A stretch of DNA of 64,000 nt from Clostridiales bacterium. GTDB lineage: Bacteria > Bacillota > Clostridia > Peptostreptococcales > Anaerovoracaceae. Numbering within the stretch: position 1 is the stretch's first letter; each line of letters begins with the position of its first letter. The stretch is from NCBI GenBank assembly GCA_015258265.1, contig JABZIP010000003.1, positions 48,398-112,397 of the forward strand, given 5' to 3'. Both the position numbers and the translations under genes were made by a program. The notes beneath the pieces are model-generated. The model worked only from the letters and a program-made list of their open reading frames with translations. It searched no databases and was not told where the DNA came from. Positions 41,595-50,356 of this stretch are shown piece after piece.

Positions 41595-41813
41595 CTATTT
41601 ATCTCTCCAAGTAATTCTACCTCTTGTAAGGTCGTACGGTGATAACTCCACCTTTACCTTATCGCCAGGCAAAATCCTGATGAAATTCATCCTAATCTTT
41701 CCCGAGATGTGCGCGAGTACTTCATATCCGTTTTCAAGTTTTACCACAAACATTGCGTTCGGCTGAGCGTCTACTACTGTACCAAGCACTTCAATGACGT
41801 CACTTTTCGCCAT
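41595..41813 (-). CDS. infA: Translation initiation factor IF-1
   Basis: 72 residues, one S1/OB-fold domain: KSDVIEVLGTVVDAQPNAMFVVKLENG, HISGKIRMNFIRILPGDKVKVELSPYDLTRGRITWR. IF-1 occupies the ribosomal A site during initiation. 15 bases after map. Confidence 0.98.
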   Translation of the reverse strand: MAKSDVIEVLGTVVDAQPNAMFVVKLENGYEVLAHISGKIRMNFIRILPGDKVKVELSPYDLTRGRITWRDK

Positions 41814-41828
41814 AAAAAATTCTTCCTC

Positions 41829-42575
41829 CTATAATGTGAGTAATTCAGGTTCACCATCTGTAATTACAACCGTATTTTCATAATGCGCCGCAAGCGAACC
41901 GTCGATAGTAACCGCTGTCCAATTATCCATAAGGGTTTCCACCTCGTAACTACCCGCCGAAATCATCGGTTCGATAGCAATTACCATACCCTCTTTCAAT
42001 CGAGGGCCTTTGCCCGGTTTACCGTAATTAGGAATTTGCGGTTCTTCATGCAAGTCCTGTCCAAGTCCATGCCCTACAAAATCTCTTATTACACCAAACC
42101 CTGCGCCTTCGACAACGCTTTGAACTGCGTGCGATATATCGGAAAGGTGATTCCCTTCCTTACAAAATTCCAAAGCTGCAAAGAATCCGTCTTTTGCAGT
42201 ATCTATAAGCCGCCTGGCTTCGTCCGATATTTCCCCTACAGCATAAGTTCGTGCCGCATCACTTACATAACCTTTGTAAGTAGCACCTGTATCTACACTT
42301 ACTATATCACCTTCTTTTAAGATGACTTTTTCAGAGGGAATCCCATGCACAACTTGTTCATTTAGTGATACACAAGCTGCGGCAGGGAATCCATACAGTC
42401 CTTTAAATGTGGGTACCATTCCATTTTGGCGTATAACATCCTCAATGTAATCGCTTATTTCCTTCGTCGAAACACCCGGCTTTACGATATCTTCCAAATC
42501 TCGTAAAATCTTAGCAGTAACCTTACCTGCTGTTCGCATTAAATCAATTTCGTGTTTTGATTTGATGATAATCAT
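41829..42575 (-). CDS. map: Methionine aminopeptidase, type I
   Basis: 248 residues from the ATG at 42575 (GGGAG upstream; the longer frame would overlap adk). Starts IIIKSKHEIDLMRTAGKVTA. Metal ligands visible: Asp in VSVDTGATYKGYVSDAARTYAVG (two Asp), His in FVGHGLGQDLHEEPQIPNYG, Glu in AIEPMISAG and Glu in AAHYENTVVIT. It removes the initiator methionine from new proteins. Confidence 0.97.
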   Translation of the reverse strand: MIIIKSKHEIDLMRTAGKVTAKILRDLEDIVKPGVSTKEISDYIEDVIRQNGMVPTFKGLYGFPAAACVSLNEQVVHGIPSEKVILKEGDIVSVDTGATYKGYVSDAARTYAVGEISDEARRLIDTAKDGFFAALEFCKEGNHLSDISHAVQSVVEGAGFGVIRDFVGHGLGQDLHEEPQIPNYGKPGKGPRLKEGMVIAIEPMISAGSYEVETLMDNWTAVTIDGSLAAHYENTVVITDGEPELLTL

Positions 42576-42576
42576 C

Positions 42577-43221
42577 TTACTCTCCCAAAATAGTAACGAT
42601 AGCTTTGAATACCTCATTAAGTCCTATAGAACCGTCTATATGTTCTATATTTCCCTTGTTTTTGTAGTATTCTACTAAAGGCTTTGTTTGATTGTTGTAA
42701 ACCTCTATTCTGTTTTCAACCGTATCAATGGTGTCGTCGCTTCTTTGATAAAGCTCACCGCCACAATTATCACAAACGCCCTCTTTTTTCGGGATCATAC
42801 TTTTAATATGAAAACTTGCGCCACACGATTTACAAACTCGTCTACCTGTAAGTCTCTCGAGTAATTCAGTTTTTGGAACGTCTATATCGAGTACCTTGTC
42901 AATTTTCTTACCAAGCGTAGCAAGGAATTTGTCAAGTTCTTCCGCCTGATGTACCGTTCTTGGAAATCCATCAAGCATGAAGCCGTTTTTACAATCGTCT
43001 TCGAGCAATCTCGTAGTAGCAATCTTTATTACAAGTTCATCAGGAACCAATTCTCCCCTATCCATGTAGGCTTTCGCTTCCAATCCCAGAGGTGTTCCTT
43101 CTTTGATATTCTTTCTAAAAATATCTCCTGTAGATATTTGAGGAATACCGTACTTTTCAACTATTCTTGCCGCCTGTGTGCCTTTTCCTGCGCCCGGCGG
43201 CCCGAGTAATACTAAATTCAT
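42577..43221 (-). CDS. adk: Adenylate kinase, zinc-LID type
   Basis: 214 residues. P-loop GPPGAGKGTQA (7-17), GFPRTVHQAEELD, and a long LID with four cysteines: CKSCGASFHIKSMIPKKEGVCDNCG (CxxC and CxxC), the structural zinc site common in Gram-positives. It interconverts ATP+AMP and ADP. The TAA lies one base before the map start. Confidence 0.98.
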   Translation of the reverse strand: MNLVLLGPPGAGKGTQAARIVEKYGIPQISTGDIFRKNIKEGTPLGLEAKAYMDRGELVPDELVIKIATTRLLEDDCKNGFMLDGFPRTVHQAEELDKFLATLGKKIDKVLDIDVPKTELLERLTGRRVCKSCGASFHIKSMIPKKEGVCDNCGGELYQRSDDTIDTVENRIEVYNNQTKPLVEYYKNKGNIEHIDGSIGLNEVFKAIVTILGE

Positions 43222-43230
43222 AGGTGCCTC

Positions 43231-44511
43231 CTATTTCAAGAACCCTTGATAATTACGCATTACCATCTGATTTTCGAGCTGTTTCATCGTATCAAGAGCA
43301 ACTCCGACTGCAATTAGTAATGAAGTTCCTCCAAATCTCGTATCGATATTTGAAACAGCACTAAGAACCGTAGGAAGCGTAGCTATTGCAGCTAAGAACA
43401 ATGCTCCAACAAATACGATTCTTGTCATTACTCTATTCAAATATTCAACCGTAGGCTTACCCGGTCTGATTCCCGGTATAAATCCGCCTTGCGCTTTCAT
43501 ATTGTCCGCTACTTCCACAGGATTGAATGTTACAGCCGTATAGAAGTATGTAAAGAATATGATTAGCAAAATATTCAATACAGAATAGAAATAAACTCCC
43601 GGATTTCCGTGCGGTGATAACCACTTGGTAATTGAAGCCGCTGCCGCCGCATTCGGGAAAAAGTATGTTATCGTAAGCGGAAATTGCAAAAGTGAAAGTG
43701 AGAAGATTACCGGAATAACTCCCGCCTGATTCACCTTTAGAGGTATGTGCGATGTCTGACCGCCATACATTTTCCTGCCTACAACTCTCTTAGCATACTG
43801 AACCGGAATTCTTCTTTGCCCTTGTTGTATCTCTATTATTCCGATTATTACAACTATAGCAAATAGTACAAACAGTATCACTGTAACAAAACTCAATTCG
43901 TTGTCGGCGAGCTTAATCCAGTTTGTTCTGATAGCACTCGGTACACGAGCAACGATACCGGCGAAGATTAGCAGTGAAATACCATTTCCAATTCCATTTT
44001 CATTTATCTGCTCACCGAGCCACATCAAGAATGCTGTACCTGCGGAAAGCGATAAAACTATTACGGAAATTGAGAAAACATCAGTGCTCACGATAGCTTT
44101 TCTAAAAAGTCCTACCGACAAGCCGATAGCTTGCACAAACGCAAGAACCACCGTCAAATATCTGGTGTACTGAGCAATTTTCTTTCTTCCTTCCATTCCC
44201 TCCTTTGCAAGTCTTTCCAAAGAAGGTATTGCAATCGTCAGCAACTGCAATATAATGGATGCCGTGATGTACGGTGTAATACTAAGTGCGAATATCGTAA
44301 AGTTACTGAACGATCCGCCCGAGAAAAGGTCGAACAAATCAAAAAGACCTGTATCTCCTTGGAATCTTTCCTTCAAGATTTCGCGGTTTATGCATGGAAC
44401 CGGTATGTTCGAACCTATTCTGAAAACTGCCAGCATGAGGAGCGTGAAAATTATCTTTCCCCTTACCTCTGCTACTTTCCACGCATGAGCAAGAGTTCCA
44501 AACATATTCAT
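43231..44511 (-). CDS. secY: Preprotein translocase subunit SecY
   Basis: 426 residues with ten membrane helices. Motifs: GSNIPVPCINRE, plug-region LFDLFSGGSFSNFTIFALSITPYITASI (about 58-85), GQRRIPVQYAKR, THIPLKVNQAGVIPVIF and GGFIPGIRPGKPT. Channel of the Sec translocon. The ATG lies one base after the rplO stop. Confidence 0.98.
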   Translation of the reverse strand: MNMFGTLAHAWKVAEVRGKIIFTLLMLAVFRIGSNIPVPCINREILKERFQGDTGLFDLFDLFSGGSFSNFTIFALSITPYITASIILQLLTIAIPSLERLAKEGMEGRKKIAQYTRYLTVVLAFVQAIGLSVGLFRKAIVSTDVFSISVIVLSLSAGTAFLMWLGEQINENGIGNGISLLIFAGIVARVPSAIRTNWIKLADNELSFVTVILFVLFAIVVIIGIIEIQQGQRRIPVQYAKRVVGRKMYGGQTSHIPLKVNQAGVIPVIFSLSLLQFPLTITYFFPNAAAAASITKWLSPHGNPGVYFYSVLNILLIIFFTYFYTAVTFNPVEVADNMKAQGGFIPGIRPGKPTVEYLNRVMTRIVFVGALFLAAIATLPTVLSAVSNIDTRFGGTSLLIAVGVALDTMKQLENQMVMRNYQGFLK

Positions 44512-44512
44512 G

Positions 44513-44953
44513 CTAGATCACCTCTGCCTTTCCTCCAGCCGCTTCTATTTTCTCAATCGCAACTTTACTAAATTTGTGAGCCTTCACGGTTAATTTCTTT
44601 CCGAGTTCGCCATTGCCCAAAATTTTGATTCCGGTTTTAACCTGCTTAACCATGCCAATCTCCTTAAGCATTTCAGGAGTTATCACAGTATCAACATCAA
44701 ATCTATTCAAATCTTCGACATTAAGCTCTGTATATTCTTTTCGATTTATATTAGTAAATCCACGCTTTGGAATTCTTCTGTATAGTGGCATCTGACCTCC
44801 TTCAAATCCCGGTCTTACACCGCCACCACTTCTTGAATTCTGACCGTTCATACCTCTACCACCGGTTTTACCCTGTCCTGTAGCTGTACCTCGGCCTCTT
44901 CTTTTTCTATTTTTTGTTGCACCGATAGGCGCTTTTAGTTCATGCAGTTTCAT
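44513..44953 (-). CDS. rplO: 50S ribosomal protein L15
   Basis: 146 residues. ATKNRKRRGRGTATGQGKTGGRGMNGQNSR is the glycine/arginine-rich N-terminal tail, followed by RPGFEGGQMPLYRRIPKRGF and the C-terminal VKAHKFSKVAIEKIEAAGGKAEV. Late assembly protein of 50S. Confidence 0.98.
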   Translation of the reverse strand: MKLHELKAPIGATKNRKRRGRGTATGQGKTGGRGMNGQNSRSGGGVRPGFEGGQMPLYRRIPKRGFTNINRKEYTELNVEDLNRFDVDTVITPEMLKEIGMVKQVKTGIKILGNGELGKKLTVKAHKFSKVAIEKIEAAGGKAEVI

Positions 44954-44972
44954 ATATATTGCACCCCCTAAC

Positions 44973-45155
44973 TTATAGCTCTTCGAAAGTTACAAGATGC
45001 TCAACTTTCTTGATTGCTCCACGAGTTGCCGGATTATCAGGAAGTTCATTTGAACTGTGCATCTTCTTCAGACCTAAAGCTTCAACTATTTTTTTATGCT
45101 TAGGAAGAGCGCCTATTGTACTTTTTGTTAAAGTTACTTTAATGTTTTTAGCCAT
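44973..45155 (-). CDS. rpmD: 50S ribosomal protein L30
   Basis: 60 residues: IKVTLTKSTIGALPKHKKIVEALGL then the L30 domain end RGAIKKVEHLVTFEEL. Full length for bacterial L30. 12 bases after rpsE. Confidence 0.97.
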   Translation of the reverse strand: MAKNIKVTLTKSTIGALPKHKKIVEALGLKKMHSSNELPDNPATRGAIKKVEHLVTFEEL

Positions 45156-45167
45156 TTATCTCTCCTC

Positions 45168-45674
45168 CTAACCTAAAATTTCCTCTTTTGTCTTTCCTCT
45201 AAGTCTTGCCATTTCCTCAACAGTTCTTAGAGATTTAAGACCTTCAATCGTAGCAAAAGCCATATTTACAGTGTTACTTGAACCAATGGATTTTGCTCTT
45301 ACATCCTTAAGACCGCAAGCCTCAAGTACCATACGAACCGATGAACCTGCGATTACTCCTGTACCTTCTTTAGCCGGCATAATCAGAACCTCGCTGGCAC
45401 TAAATACACCTGTATTCCTATGTGGTACAGTAGTTCCAACCATCGGAACATATATTAAATTTTTCTTTGCATCTTCGATTGCCTTGCGCACAGCTTCAGG
45501 AATTTCCTGCGCTTTTCCAAGGCCAACTCCGACATAGCCTTCACCGTTTCCAACGACTACGGAAACAGAGAAACGCATATTTCTACCACCCTTAACGGTT
45601 TTAGCAACTCTTCTTATGTTTATTATAGAGTCTGTTAGGGTAAGTTTAGACGCATCTATCTTTTTATATTGCAT
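45168..45674 (-). CDS. rpsE: 30S ribosomal protein S5
   Basis: 168 residues. RRVAKTVKGGRNMRFSVSVVVGNGEGYVGVGLGKA (dsRNA-binding-like N-domain), TVPHRNTGVFSASEVLIMPA and GTGVIAGSSVRMVLEACGLKDVRAKSIGSSN. Part of the 30S decoding region. Confidence 0.98.
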   Translation of the reverse strand: MQYKKIDASKLTLTDSIINIRRVAKTVKGGRNMRFSVSVVVGNGEGYVGVGLGKAQEIPEAVRKAIEDAKKNLIYVPMVGTTVPHRNTGVFSASEVLIMPAKEGTGVIAGSSVRMVLEACGLKDVRAKSIGSSNTVNMAFATIEGLKSLRTVEEMARLRGKTKEEILG

Positions 45675-45690
45675 TCCTTTTTTCCTCCCG

Positions 45691-46056
45691 TTAGAATTTC
45701 AACCCTGCGTTACGAGCCGCTTCCGCAAGCTCCTGCACTCTTCCGTGATAAAGATAACCACCTCTATCAAAGCAAACTGTATCAATACCTTTAGCTAACG
45801 CTCTCTTCGCTATGGCTTCACCAACCAGCTTTGCAGCCGCTTTGTTTCCACCATTTGCACAAGCAGCCTTTAATTCCTTATCGGCAGTTGAAGCTGCTGC
45901 TAAAGTAACTCCATTGACATCGTCTATAACCTGAACTGAAATGTTCTTCAAACTTCTATATACGCAAAGTCTTGGTCGTTCCGGAGTGCCGTGCAAATTT
46001 TTACGTACTCTTGCGTGTCTGGCTACGCGCTTCAAATTTTTGTTTTCTTTTGCCAT
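45691..46056 (-). CDS. rplR: 50S ribosomal protein L18
   Basis: 121 residues. RHARVRKNLHGTPERPRLCVYRSLKNISVQVIDD and the C-terminal FDRGGYLYHGRVQELAEAARNAGLKF. Binds 5S rRNA in the central protuberance. Confidence 0.98.
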   Translation of the reverse strand: MAKENKNLKRVARHARVRKNLHGTPERPRLCVYRSLKNISVQVIDDVNGVTLAAASTADKELKAACANGGNKAAAKLVGEAIAKRALAKGIDTVCFDRGGYLYHGRVQELAEAARNAGLKF

Positions 46057-46067
46057 TTTACTCCCTC

Positions 46068-46607
46068 CTACTTCTTACCAGTTTTGCCTTCTTTACGACG
46101 AATGTGCTCACCCTCGTAACGAATTCCCTTAGCCTTGTAAGGTTCAGGTTTTCTCCACTTCCTGATGTTAGCGCTGTAATTTCCTACAAGAGCCTTGTCT
46201 ATACCTCTAACAACCAAATCGGTTGGAGATGTAACCTCTGTAGTGATTCCCTCAGGATCTTCCATCTCAACCGGATGCGAATATCCAAGGTTCATTACCA
46301 AAGTCTTGCCTTTTTTCTCAGCCTTATAACCAACACCCACGAGCTGCAATTTCTTTTCATAACCTGCCGTAACACCTGTAACCATATTGTTTATAAGTGC
46401 ACGAGCAAGACCATGCTGCTCTCTTTCAGCCTTTGAGTCGCCATCTCTAGTTAGCGATAAAACTCCATCTTCGATTGAAACTTTAACCAATTCGCTAATA
46501 GATTGTTTAAGCTCACCCTTAGGTCCTTTTACTGTAACGATATTGCCGTCAACCTTAACCTCTACGCCTGCAGGAAGGCTAACAGGCATTCTACCTATTC
46601 TTGACAT
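46068..46607 (-). CDS. rplF: 50S ribosomal protein L6
   Basis: 179 residues with the two L6 repeats: SRIGRMPVSLPAGVEVKVDGNIVTVKGPKGEL and LVGVGYKAEKKGKTLVMNLGYSHPV, ending RKWRKPEPYKAKGIRYEGEHIRRKEGKTGKK. Binds 23S rRNA near the factor-binding site. Confidence 0.98.
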   Translation of the reverse strand: MSRIGRMPVSLPAGVEVKVDGNIVTVKGPKGELKQSISELVKVSIEDGVLSLTRDGDSKAEREQHGLARALINNMVTGVTAGYEKKLQLVGVGYKAEKKGKTLVMNLGYSHPVEMEDPEGITTEVTSPTDLVVRGIDKALVGNYSANIRKWRKPEPYKAKGIRYEGEHIRRKEGKTGKK

Positions 46608-46620
46608 TTTTTATCTCCTC

Positions 46621-47016
46621 CTACCAAACGTAACAGATTACTTCTCCGCCTACTCCCAGTTTTCTTGCTTCTTTGTCGCTGATAACTCCGTTTGATGTGG
46701 AAATTATCGCTATACCAAGTCCACCCAAAACTCTAGGCACTTCGTTCGCTTTCGCATAAACTTTAAGTCCCGGCTTAGAAATCTTTTTTATTCCGCTTAT
46801 AACTTTTTCTTTTCCAAGGTACTTCATATCGATTTTTATAATACCTTGCTTATTATCTTCTACAACATCAAACCCTTTGATATAGCCTTCGTTTAGCAAA
46901 ATTTGGGCTATGGACTTTTTCATTTTTGATGCTGGAATTTCAACTACTTCGTGACCCGCTGTATTCGCATTTCTTATTCTTGTTAGCATATCTGCTACTG
47001 GATCTGTCATTGTCAT
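46621..47016 (-). CDS. rpsH: 30S ribosomal protein S8
   Basis: 131 residues from the ATG at 47016; an ATG two codons later (47010) is an alternative, and GGAG lies about 11 bases upstream. TDPVADMLTRIRNANTAGHEVVEIPASKMKKSIA and the C-terminal ISTSNGVISDKEARKLGVGGEVICYVW are S8 hallmarks. It binds the central 16S domain; in other bacteria it also represses the spc operon. Confidence 0.97.
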   Translation of the reverse strand: MTMTDPVADMLTRIRNANTAGHEVVEIPASKMKKSIAQILLNEGYIKGFDVVEDNKQGIIKIDMKYLGKEKVISGIKKISKPGLKVYAKANEVPRVLGGLGIAIISTSNGVISDKEARKLGVGGEVICYVW

Positions 47017-47073
47017 GCCGTCATTTTCTCCTTTCCTTGCGAGGTTTCCCATAGGACCTTCGCAATCCTTATA

Positions 47074-47259
47074 CTACCAGCTTGCTTTTTTAACGCCTGG
47101 AATTTCACCTTTGTAAGCAAGCTCTCTGAAGCAGATACGGCAAATACCATACTTTTTAAGTACAGAATGCGGTCTGCCACAAATTTTGCATCTTGTATAT
47201 GCACGTGTTGAAAACTTAGGTTTTCTTGCTTGTTTAACTTTTAATGATGTCTTTGCCAC
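47074..47259 (-). CDS. rpsZ: 30S ribosomal protein S14, zinc type
   Basis: 61 residues with CKICGRPHSVLKKYGICRIC (C-x2-C ... C-x2-C), ending FRELAYKGEIPGVKKASW. This is the short zinc-binding form of Gram-positives, located between rplE and rpsH as usual. Confidence 0.98.
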   Translation of the reverse strand: MAKTSLKVKQARKPKFSTRAYTRCKICGRPHSVLKKYGICRICFRELAYKGEIPGVKKASW

Positions 47260-47270
47260 TTGCTTCCTCC

Positions 47271-47813
47271 TTACTTCTCAAAAGCCAGACCAAGTAGTGA
47301 AAGCAATGTTGCTGCTTCTTCGTCTGTTTTTGCCGATGTAGTAAACACGATATTCATTCCGTTGATTTTGTCTATCTTATCGTACTCAATTTCAGGGAAT
47401 ATAAGTTGCTCCTTGATACCCATGGAATAATTTCCACGGCCGTCAAATGCATTCTTGCTAACACCTTTGAAGTCTCTAACTCTAGGAAGAGCGATATTGA
47501 AGAATTTGTCTGCAAATTCATACATATTGTCATCACGAAGAGTAACCTTTGCGCCAACAGGCATACCTTGTCTAACTTTGAAGTTTGCTATTGATTTCTT
47601 CGCTTTTGTTATTACAGGTTTTTGTCCTGTTATAAGTGCAAGCTCAGCAACAGCCATTTCCATTATCTTTGCATTTTCCTTAGCCTCACCAAGACCCATA
47701 TTGATTGTAATCTTCTCCAGCTTAGGTACCTGCATTACATTTTTGTATCCATACTTATCCATAAGTGCCTTAAACACATTTTCTCTGTAGTATTCTTTTA
47801 ATCTTGCTGCCAA
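47271..47813 (-). CDS. rplE: 50S ribosomal protein L5
   Basis: 180 residues. YRENVFKALMDKYGYKNVMQVPKLEKITINMGLGEA, GQKPVITKAKKSIANFKVRQGMPVGAKVTLR and FPEIEYDKIDKINGMNIVFTTSAKTDEEA are the L5 core. Binds 5S rRNA and contacts the P-site tRNA. Confidence 0.98.
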   Translation of the reverse strand: MAARLKEYYRENVFKALMDKYGYKNVMQVPKLEKITINMGLGEAKENAKIMEMAVAELALITGQKPVITKAKKSIANFKVRQGMPVGAKVTLRDDNMYEFADKFFNIALPRVRDFKGVSKNAFDGRGNYSMGIKEQLIFPEIEYDKIDKINGMNIVFTTSAKTDEEAATLLSLLGLAFEK

Positions 47814-47830
47814 AATCGTCTCCTCCTTTC

Positions 47831-48136
47831 TTAATCTATTACAGTGCCGCTTTTCTTTGCAACACGAACTTTTCTATCGCCTTGGATTTTCATTTCGATT
47901 CTGCTTCCTGCTTTTGCTTTGGCGTCGAAATACATTACGTTCGAAACATCGATTGGGCCTTCCATATGCTTGATTTCAGCTTTTTCAGTCCTTGTCTGTT
48001 TCTGGTGCTTTGTCTGAATGTTTATTCCTTCAACGATAACCTTGTTATCCTTCGGCATAGCTTTAATTACTTTGCCTTTTTTCCCTTTATCTTTGCCTGC
48101 AATTACTATTACAGTATCTCCTTTTCTAATACGCAT
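47831..48136 (-). CDS. rplX: 50S ribosomal protein L24
   Basis: 101 residues. KOW motif RKGDTVIVIAGKDKGKKGKVIKAMPKDNKVIVEGIN at the N-terminus, then HMEGPIDVSNVMYFDAKAKAGSRI. Assembly initiator of 50S, binding the 5' end of 23S rRNA. Confidence 0.98.
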   Translation of the reverse strand: MRIRKGDTVIVIAGKDKGKKGKVIKAMPKDNKVIVEGINIQTKHQKQTRTEKAEIKHMEGPIDVSNVMYFDAKAKAGSRIEMKIQGDRKVRVAKKSGTVID

Positions 48137-48148
48137 CTGTCACACCTC

Positions 48149-48517
48149 CTATAATACTTCCGGTGCTAAGGACACTATCTTCATGAAGCTCTTTTCTCTA
48201 AGCTCCCTTGCGACCGGTCCAAAGATACGAGTTCCAACTGGAGTTTTATCGTCCTTTATAACTACTGCTGCATTCTGGTCAAATTTTACATAACTTCCGT
48301 CAGCTCTTCTCGCGCCTGTCTTACTTCTAACTATTACAGCTTTTACAACATCGCCCTTTTTAACAACTCCACCCGGTGTTGCATCTTTTACGGCACACAC
48401 TATGATGTCTCCAATGTTAGCAGTCTTACGGCTTGTTCCTCCGAGTATCCTGATACACAAAAGTTCTCTTGCACCTGAATTGTCAGCAACCTTTAATCTT
48501 GTTTCTGTCTGTATCAT
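48149..48517 (-). CDS. rplN: 50S ribosomal protein L14
   Basis: 122 residues. IQTETRLKVADNSGARELLCIRILGG at the N-terminus, YVKFDQNAAVVIKDDKTPVGTRIFGPVARELREKSFMKIVSLAPEVL at the C-terminus. Subunit-interface protein and binding site of the silencing factor RsfS. Confidence 0.98.
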   Translation of the reverse strand: MIQTETRLKVADNSGARELLCIRILGGTSRKTANIGDIIVCAVKDATPGGVVKKGDVVKAVIVRSKTGARRADGSYVKFDQNAAVVIKDDKTPVGTRIFGPVARELREKSFMKIVSLAPEVL

Positions 48518-48531
48518 TAACGGTGCCTCCT

Positions 48532-48792
48532 TTACTTAACCTTCTCAATAATGCTAACAAGTCTCCATCTCTTGTCCTTAGACAAAGGTCTTGTTTCCAT
48601 TATTCTTACTTTGTCGCCAATGTTGCACTGATTTTCCTCATCGTGCGCTTTGACCTTTTTCGTCCTCTTTACAGCCTTGCCATAGAGGGAATGTCTTACA
48701 AAGTCTTCCATTGCAACAGTTATAGTCTTGTCCATTTTGTCGCTTACAACTATGCCGACTTTAGTTTTTCTTCTGTTTCTTTCTATTGACAT
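48532..48792 (-). CDS. rpsQ: 30S ribosomal protein S17
   Basis: 86 residues from the ATG at 48792 (GGAGGAAAAT directly upstream); the longer frame would include the ribosome site. RRKTKVGIVVSDKMDKTITVAMEDFVRHSLYGKAVKRTKKVKAHDE and ETRPLSKDKRWRLVSIIEK mark S17. Early 30S assembly protein. Confidence 0.97.
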   Translation of the reverse strand: MSIERNRRKTKVGIVVSDKMDKTITVAMEDFVRHSLYGKAVKRTKKVKAHDEENQCNIGDKVRIMETRPLSKDKRWRLVSIIEKVK

Positions 48793-48805
48793 ATTTTCCT
48801 CCTCC

Positions 48806-49009
48806 CTACGCATTTGCCTTGTTTAGCTGTTTCTCACGTATTATAGTCAGTACCCTTGCGATATTTTTCTTTGTATCTCTCAATTTAATAGGGTTTTCAA
48901 GCTGTCCTGTAACGTGCTGGAATCTCAAGTTGAAAAGCTCAGCTTTCATTTTTCGAAGTTCCGCTTCAAGTTCAGCTTCTGTCATTTCTCTCATGTTTTT
49001 CAAATCCAT
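48806..49009 (-). CDS. rpmC: 50S ribosomal protein L29
   Basis: 67 residues: MREMTEAELEAELRKMKAELFNLRFQHVTGQLENP ... NIARVLTIIREKQ, the helical hairpin of L29. The start overlaps the rplP stop by one base (TAATG), so it is translationally coupled. Confidence 0.97.
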   Translation of the reverse strand: MDLKNMREMTEAELEAELRKMKAELFNLRFQHVTGQLENPIKLRDTKKNIARVLTIIREKQLNKANA

Positions 49010-49443
49010 TACGCTTCACCACCCTCTACTTTATTTTTTTCTTTGATGGCAAATTTACACTTGACAGGTAACTTGTGCATAGCAAGTCTCATCGCCTCTC
49101 TAGCCTTTTCTTCCGATACACCGGCAATTTCAAAAAGCATTCTGCCCGGCTTTACTACAGCTACCCAATATTCCGGTGAACCTTTACCTGAACCCATTCG
49201 AACTTCAGCCGGTTTCTTTGTTACCGGTTTGTGTGGGAATATGTCTATATATACTTTACCGCCTCTTTTGATGGATCTTGTCATCGCAATTCTGGCAGCC
49301 TCTATTTGATTTGATGTGATCCAGCCACATTCTTGAGAAACAAGTCCGTACTCACCATAAGCAATCTTATTACCCTTGGTAGCGACGCCCTTCATTCTAC
49401 CTCTGTGAACTCTTCTGCGTTTAACACGCTTTGGCATTAACAT
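49009..49443 (-). CDS. rplP: 50S ribosomal protein L16
   Basis: 144 residues. LMPKRVKRRRVHRGRMKGVATKGN, MTRSIKRGGKVYIDIFPHKPVTKKPAEVRMGSGKGSPEYWVAVVKPGR are diagnostic. The ATG at 49443 fits the AAAGGAGG site about 9 bases upstream. L16 organises the A-site region and 5S RNA. Confidence 0.98.
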   Translation of the reverse strand: MLMPKRVKRRRVHRGRMKGVATKGNKIAYGEYGLVSQECGWITSNQIEAARIAMTRSIKRGGKVYIDIFPHKPVTKKPAEVRMGSGKGSPEYWVAVVKPGRMLFEIAGVSEEKAREAMRLAMHKLPVKCKFAIKEKNKVEGGEA

Positions 49444-49463
49444 CGCTTCATTCCTCCTTTATA

Positions 49464-50342
49464 TTACTCTGCAACTGCTTCAGTTTCTACATTATTTTCA
49501 GTAACTTCTGCCGCTGTTTCTTCTACTGGCTTTGGTGCCGGTTTAGGTCTAACTCTCTTGTTTACAGCTTTTGGAGTTGTTTCTACCTTTTCCTGCTTAT
49601 TTGATCTGGAACGCTCCTGATCCCTTCTGCCCTGTCTCTTCTTTCCGCCATCTTTTCCTTTTGTCTGGCGTCTTTCTTCCTTTTCCTGTGGAATAGGACT
49701 CTTAAGCTCTTTTTCCAGAATTTCGCCGTGGTTTATCCAAACCTTAACGCCTATCTTTCCGTAAGTAGTGTCAGCTTCTGCAAAACCGTAGTCTATATCA
49801 GCTCTAAGAGTGTGCAAAGGCACATTCCCTTCGCTGTACTTCTCGCTTCTTGCAATTTCTGCACCGCCTAGTCTTCCTGAGCATAGAACCTTGATTCCCT
49901 TTGCGCCGGATTTCATAGTTCTTCCAATAGCCTGCTTCATTGCTCTTCTGAAAGAAACTCTCTTTTCCAACGCTTCAGCAATGCTTTCCGCTGTAAGCTG
50001 CGCATCAAGTTCGATTCTTCTAATTTCAACTACGCTGATTTCAACTTCTTTTTTAGTCAGCTTGACGATGTCCTTCTTCAGCTCCTCGATTCCTGCTCCG
50101 GCGCTGCCGATAACAAGTCCCGGTTTTGCTGTAAGGATTATCACCTTTATTTTGTCGCTAGCCGCACGCTCTATCAAAACCTTAGATATGCCTGCTGCAT
50201 ATAGCTTTTTCTTTGTAAATTTTCTAACCTTCTGGTCTTCTGCCAGGTTATCTGCAAAGTTCTTTTTGTCTGCATACCATTTGGAATCCCAGTCTTTTAT
50301 GATTCCCACTCTCAATCCATGTGGGCTTACCTTCTGACCCAT
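49464..50342 (-). CDS. rpsC: 30S ribosomal protein S3 with extended C-terminus
   Basis: 292 residues against the usual about 215-235. The normal protein fills about 1-218: GQKVSPHGLRVGIIKDWDSKWYA, KH domain with KVIILTAKPGLVIGSAGAGIEELK, and the C-domain FRRAMKQAIGRTMKSGAKGIKVLCSGRLGGAEIARSE ... GVKVWINHGEIL. The last about 70 residues form a disordered tail: basic first (GKDGGKKRQGRRDQERSRSN), then Pro/Lys-rich, then acidic (ETAAEVTENNVETEAVAE). S3 forms the mRNA entry pore and has helicase activity; tails of this kind occur in some Clostridia. Confidence 0.97.
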   Translation of the reverse strand: MGQKVSPHGLRVGIIKDWDSKWYADKKNFADNLAEDQKVRKFTKKKLYAAGISKVLIERAASDKIKVIILTAKPGLVIGSAGAGIEELKKDIVKLTKKEVEISVVEIRRIELDAQLTAESIAEALEKRVSFRRAMKQAIGRTMKSGAKGIKVLCSGRLGGAEIARSEKYSEGNVPLHTLRADIDYGFAEADTTYGKIGVKVWINHGEILEKELKSPIPQEKEERRQTKGKDGGKKRQGRRDQERSRSNKQEKVETTPKAVNKRVRPKPAPKPVEETAAEVTENNVETEAVAE

Positions 50343-50356
50343 TACGAGACCTCCTC

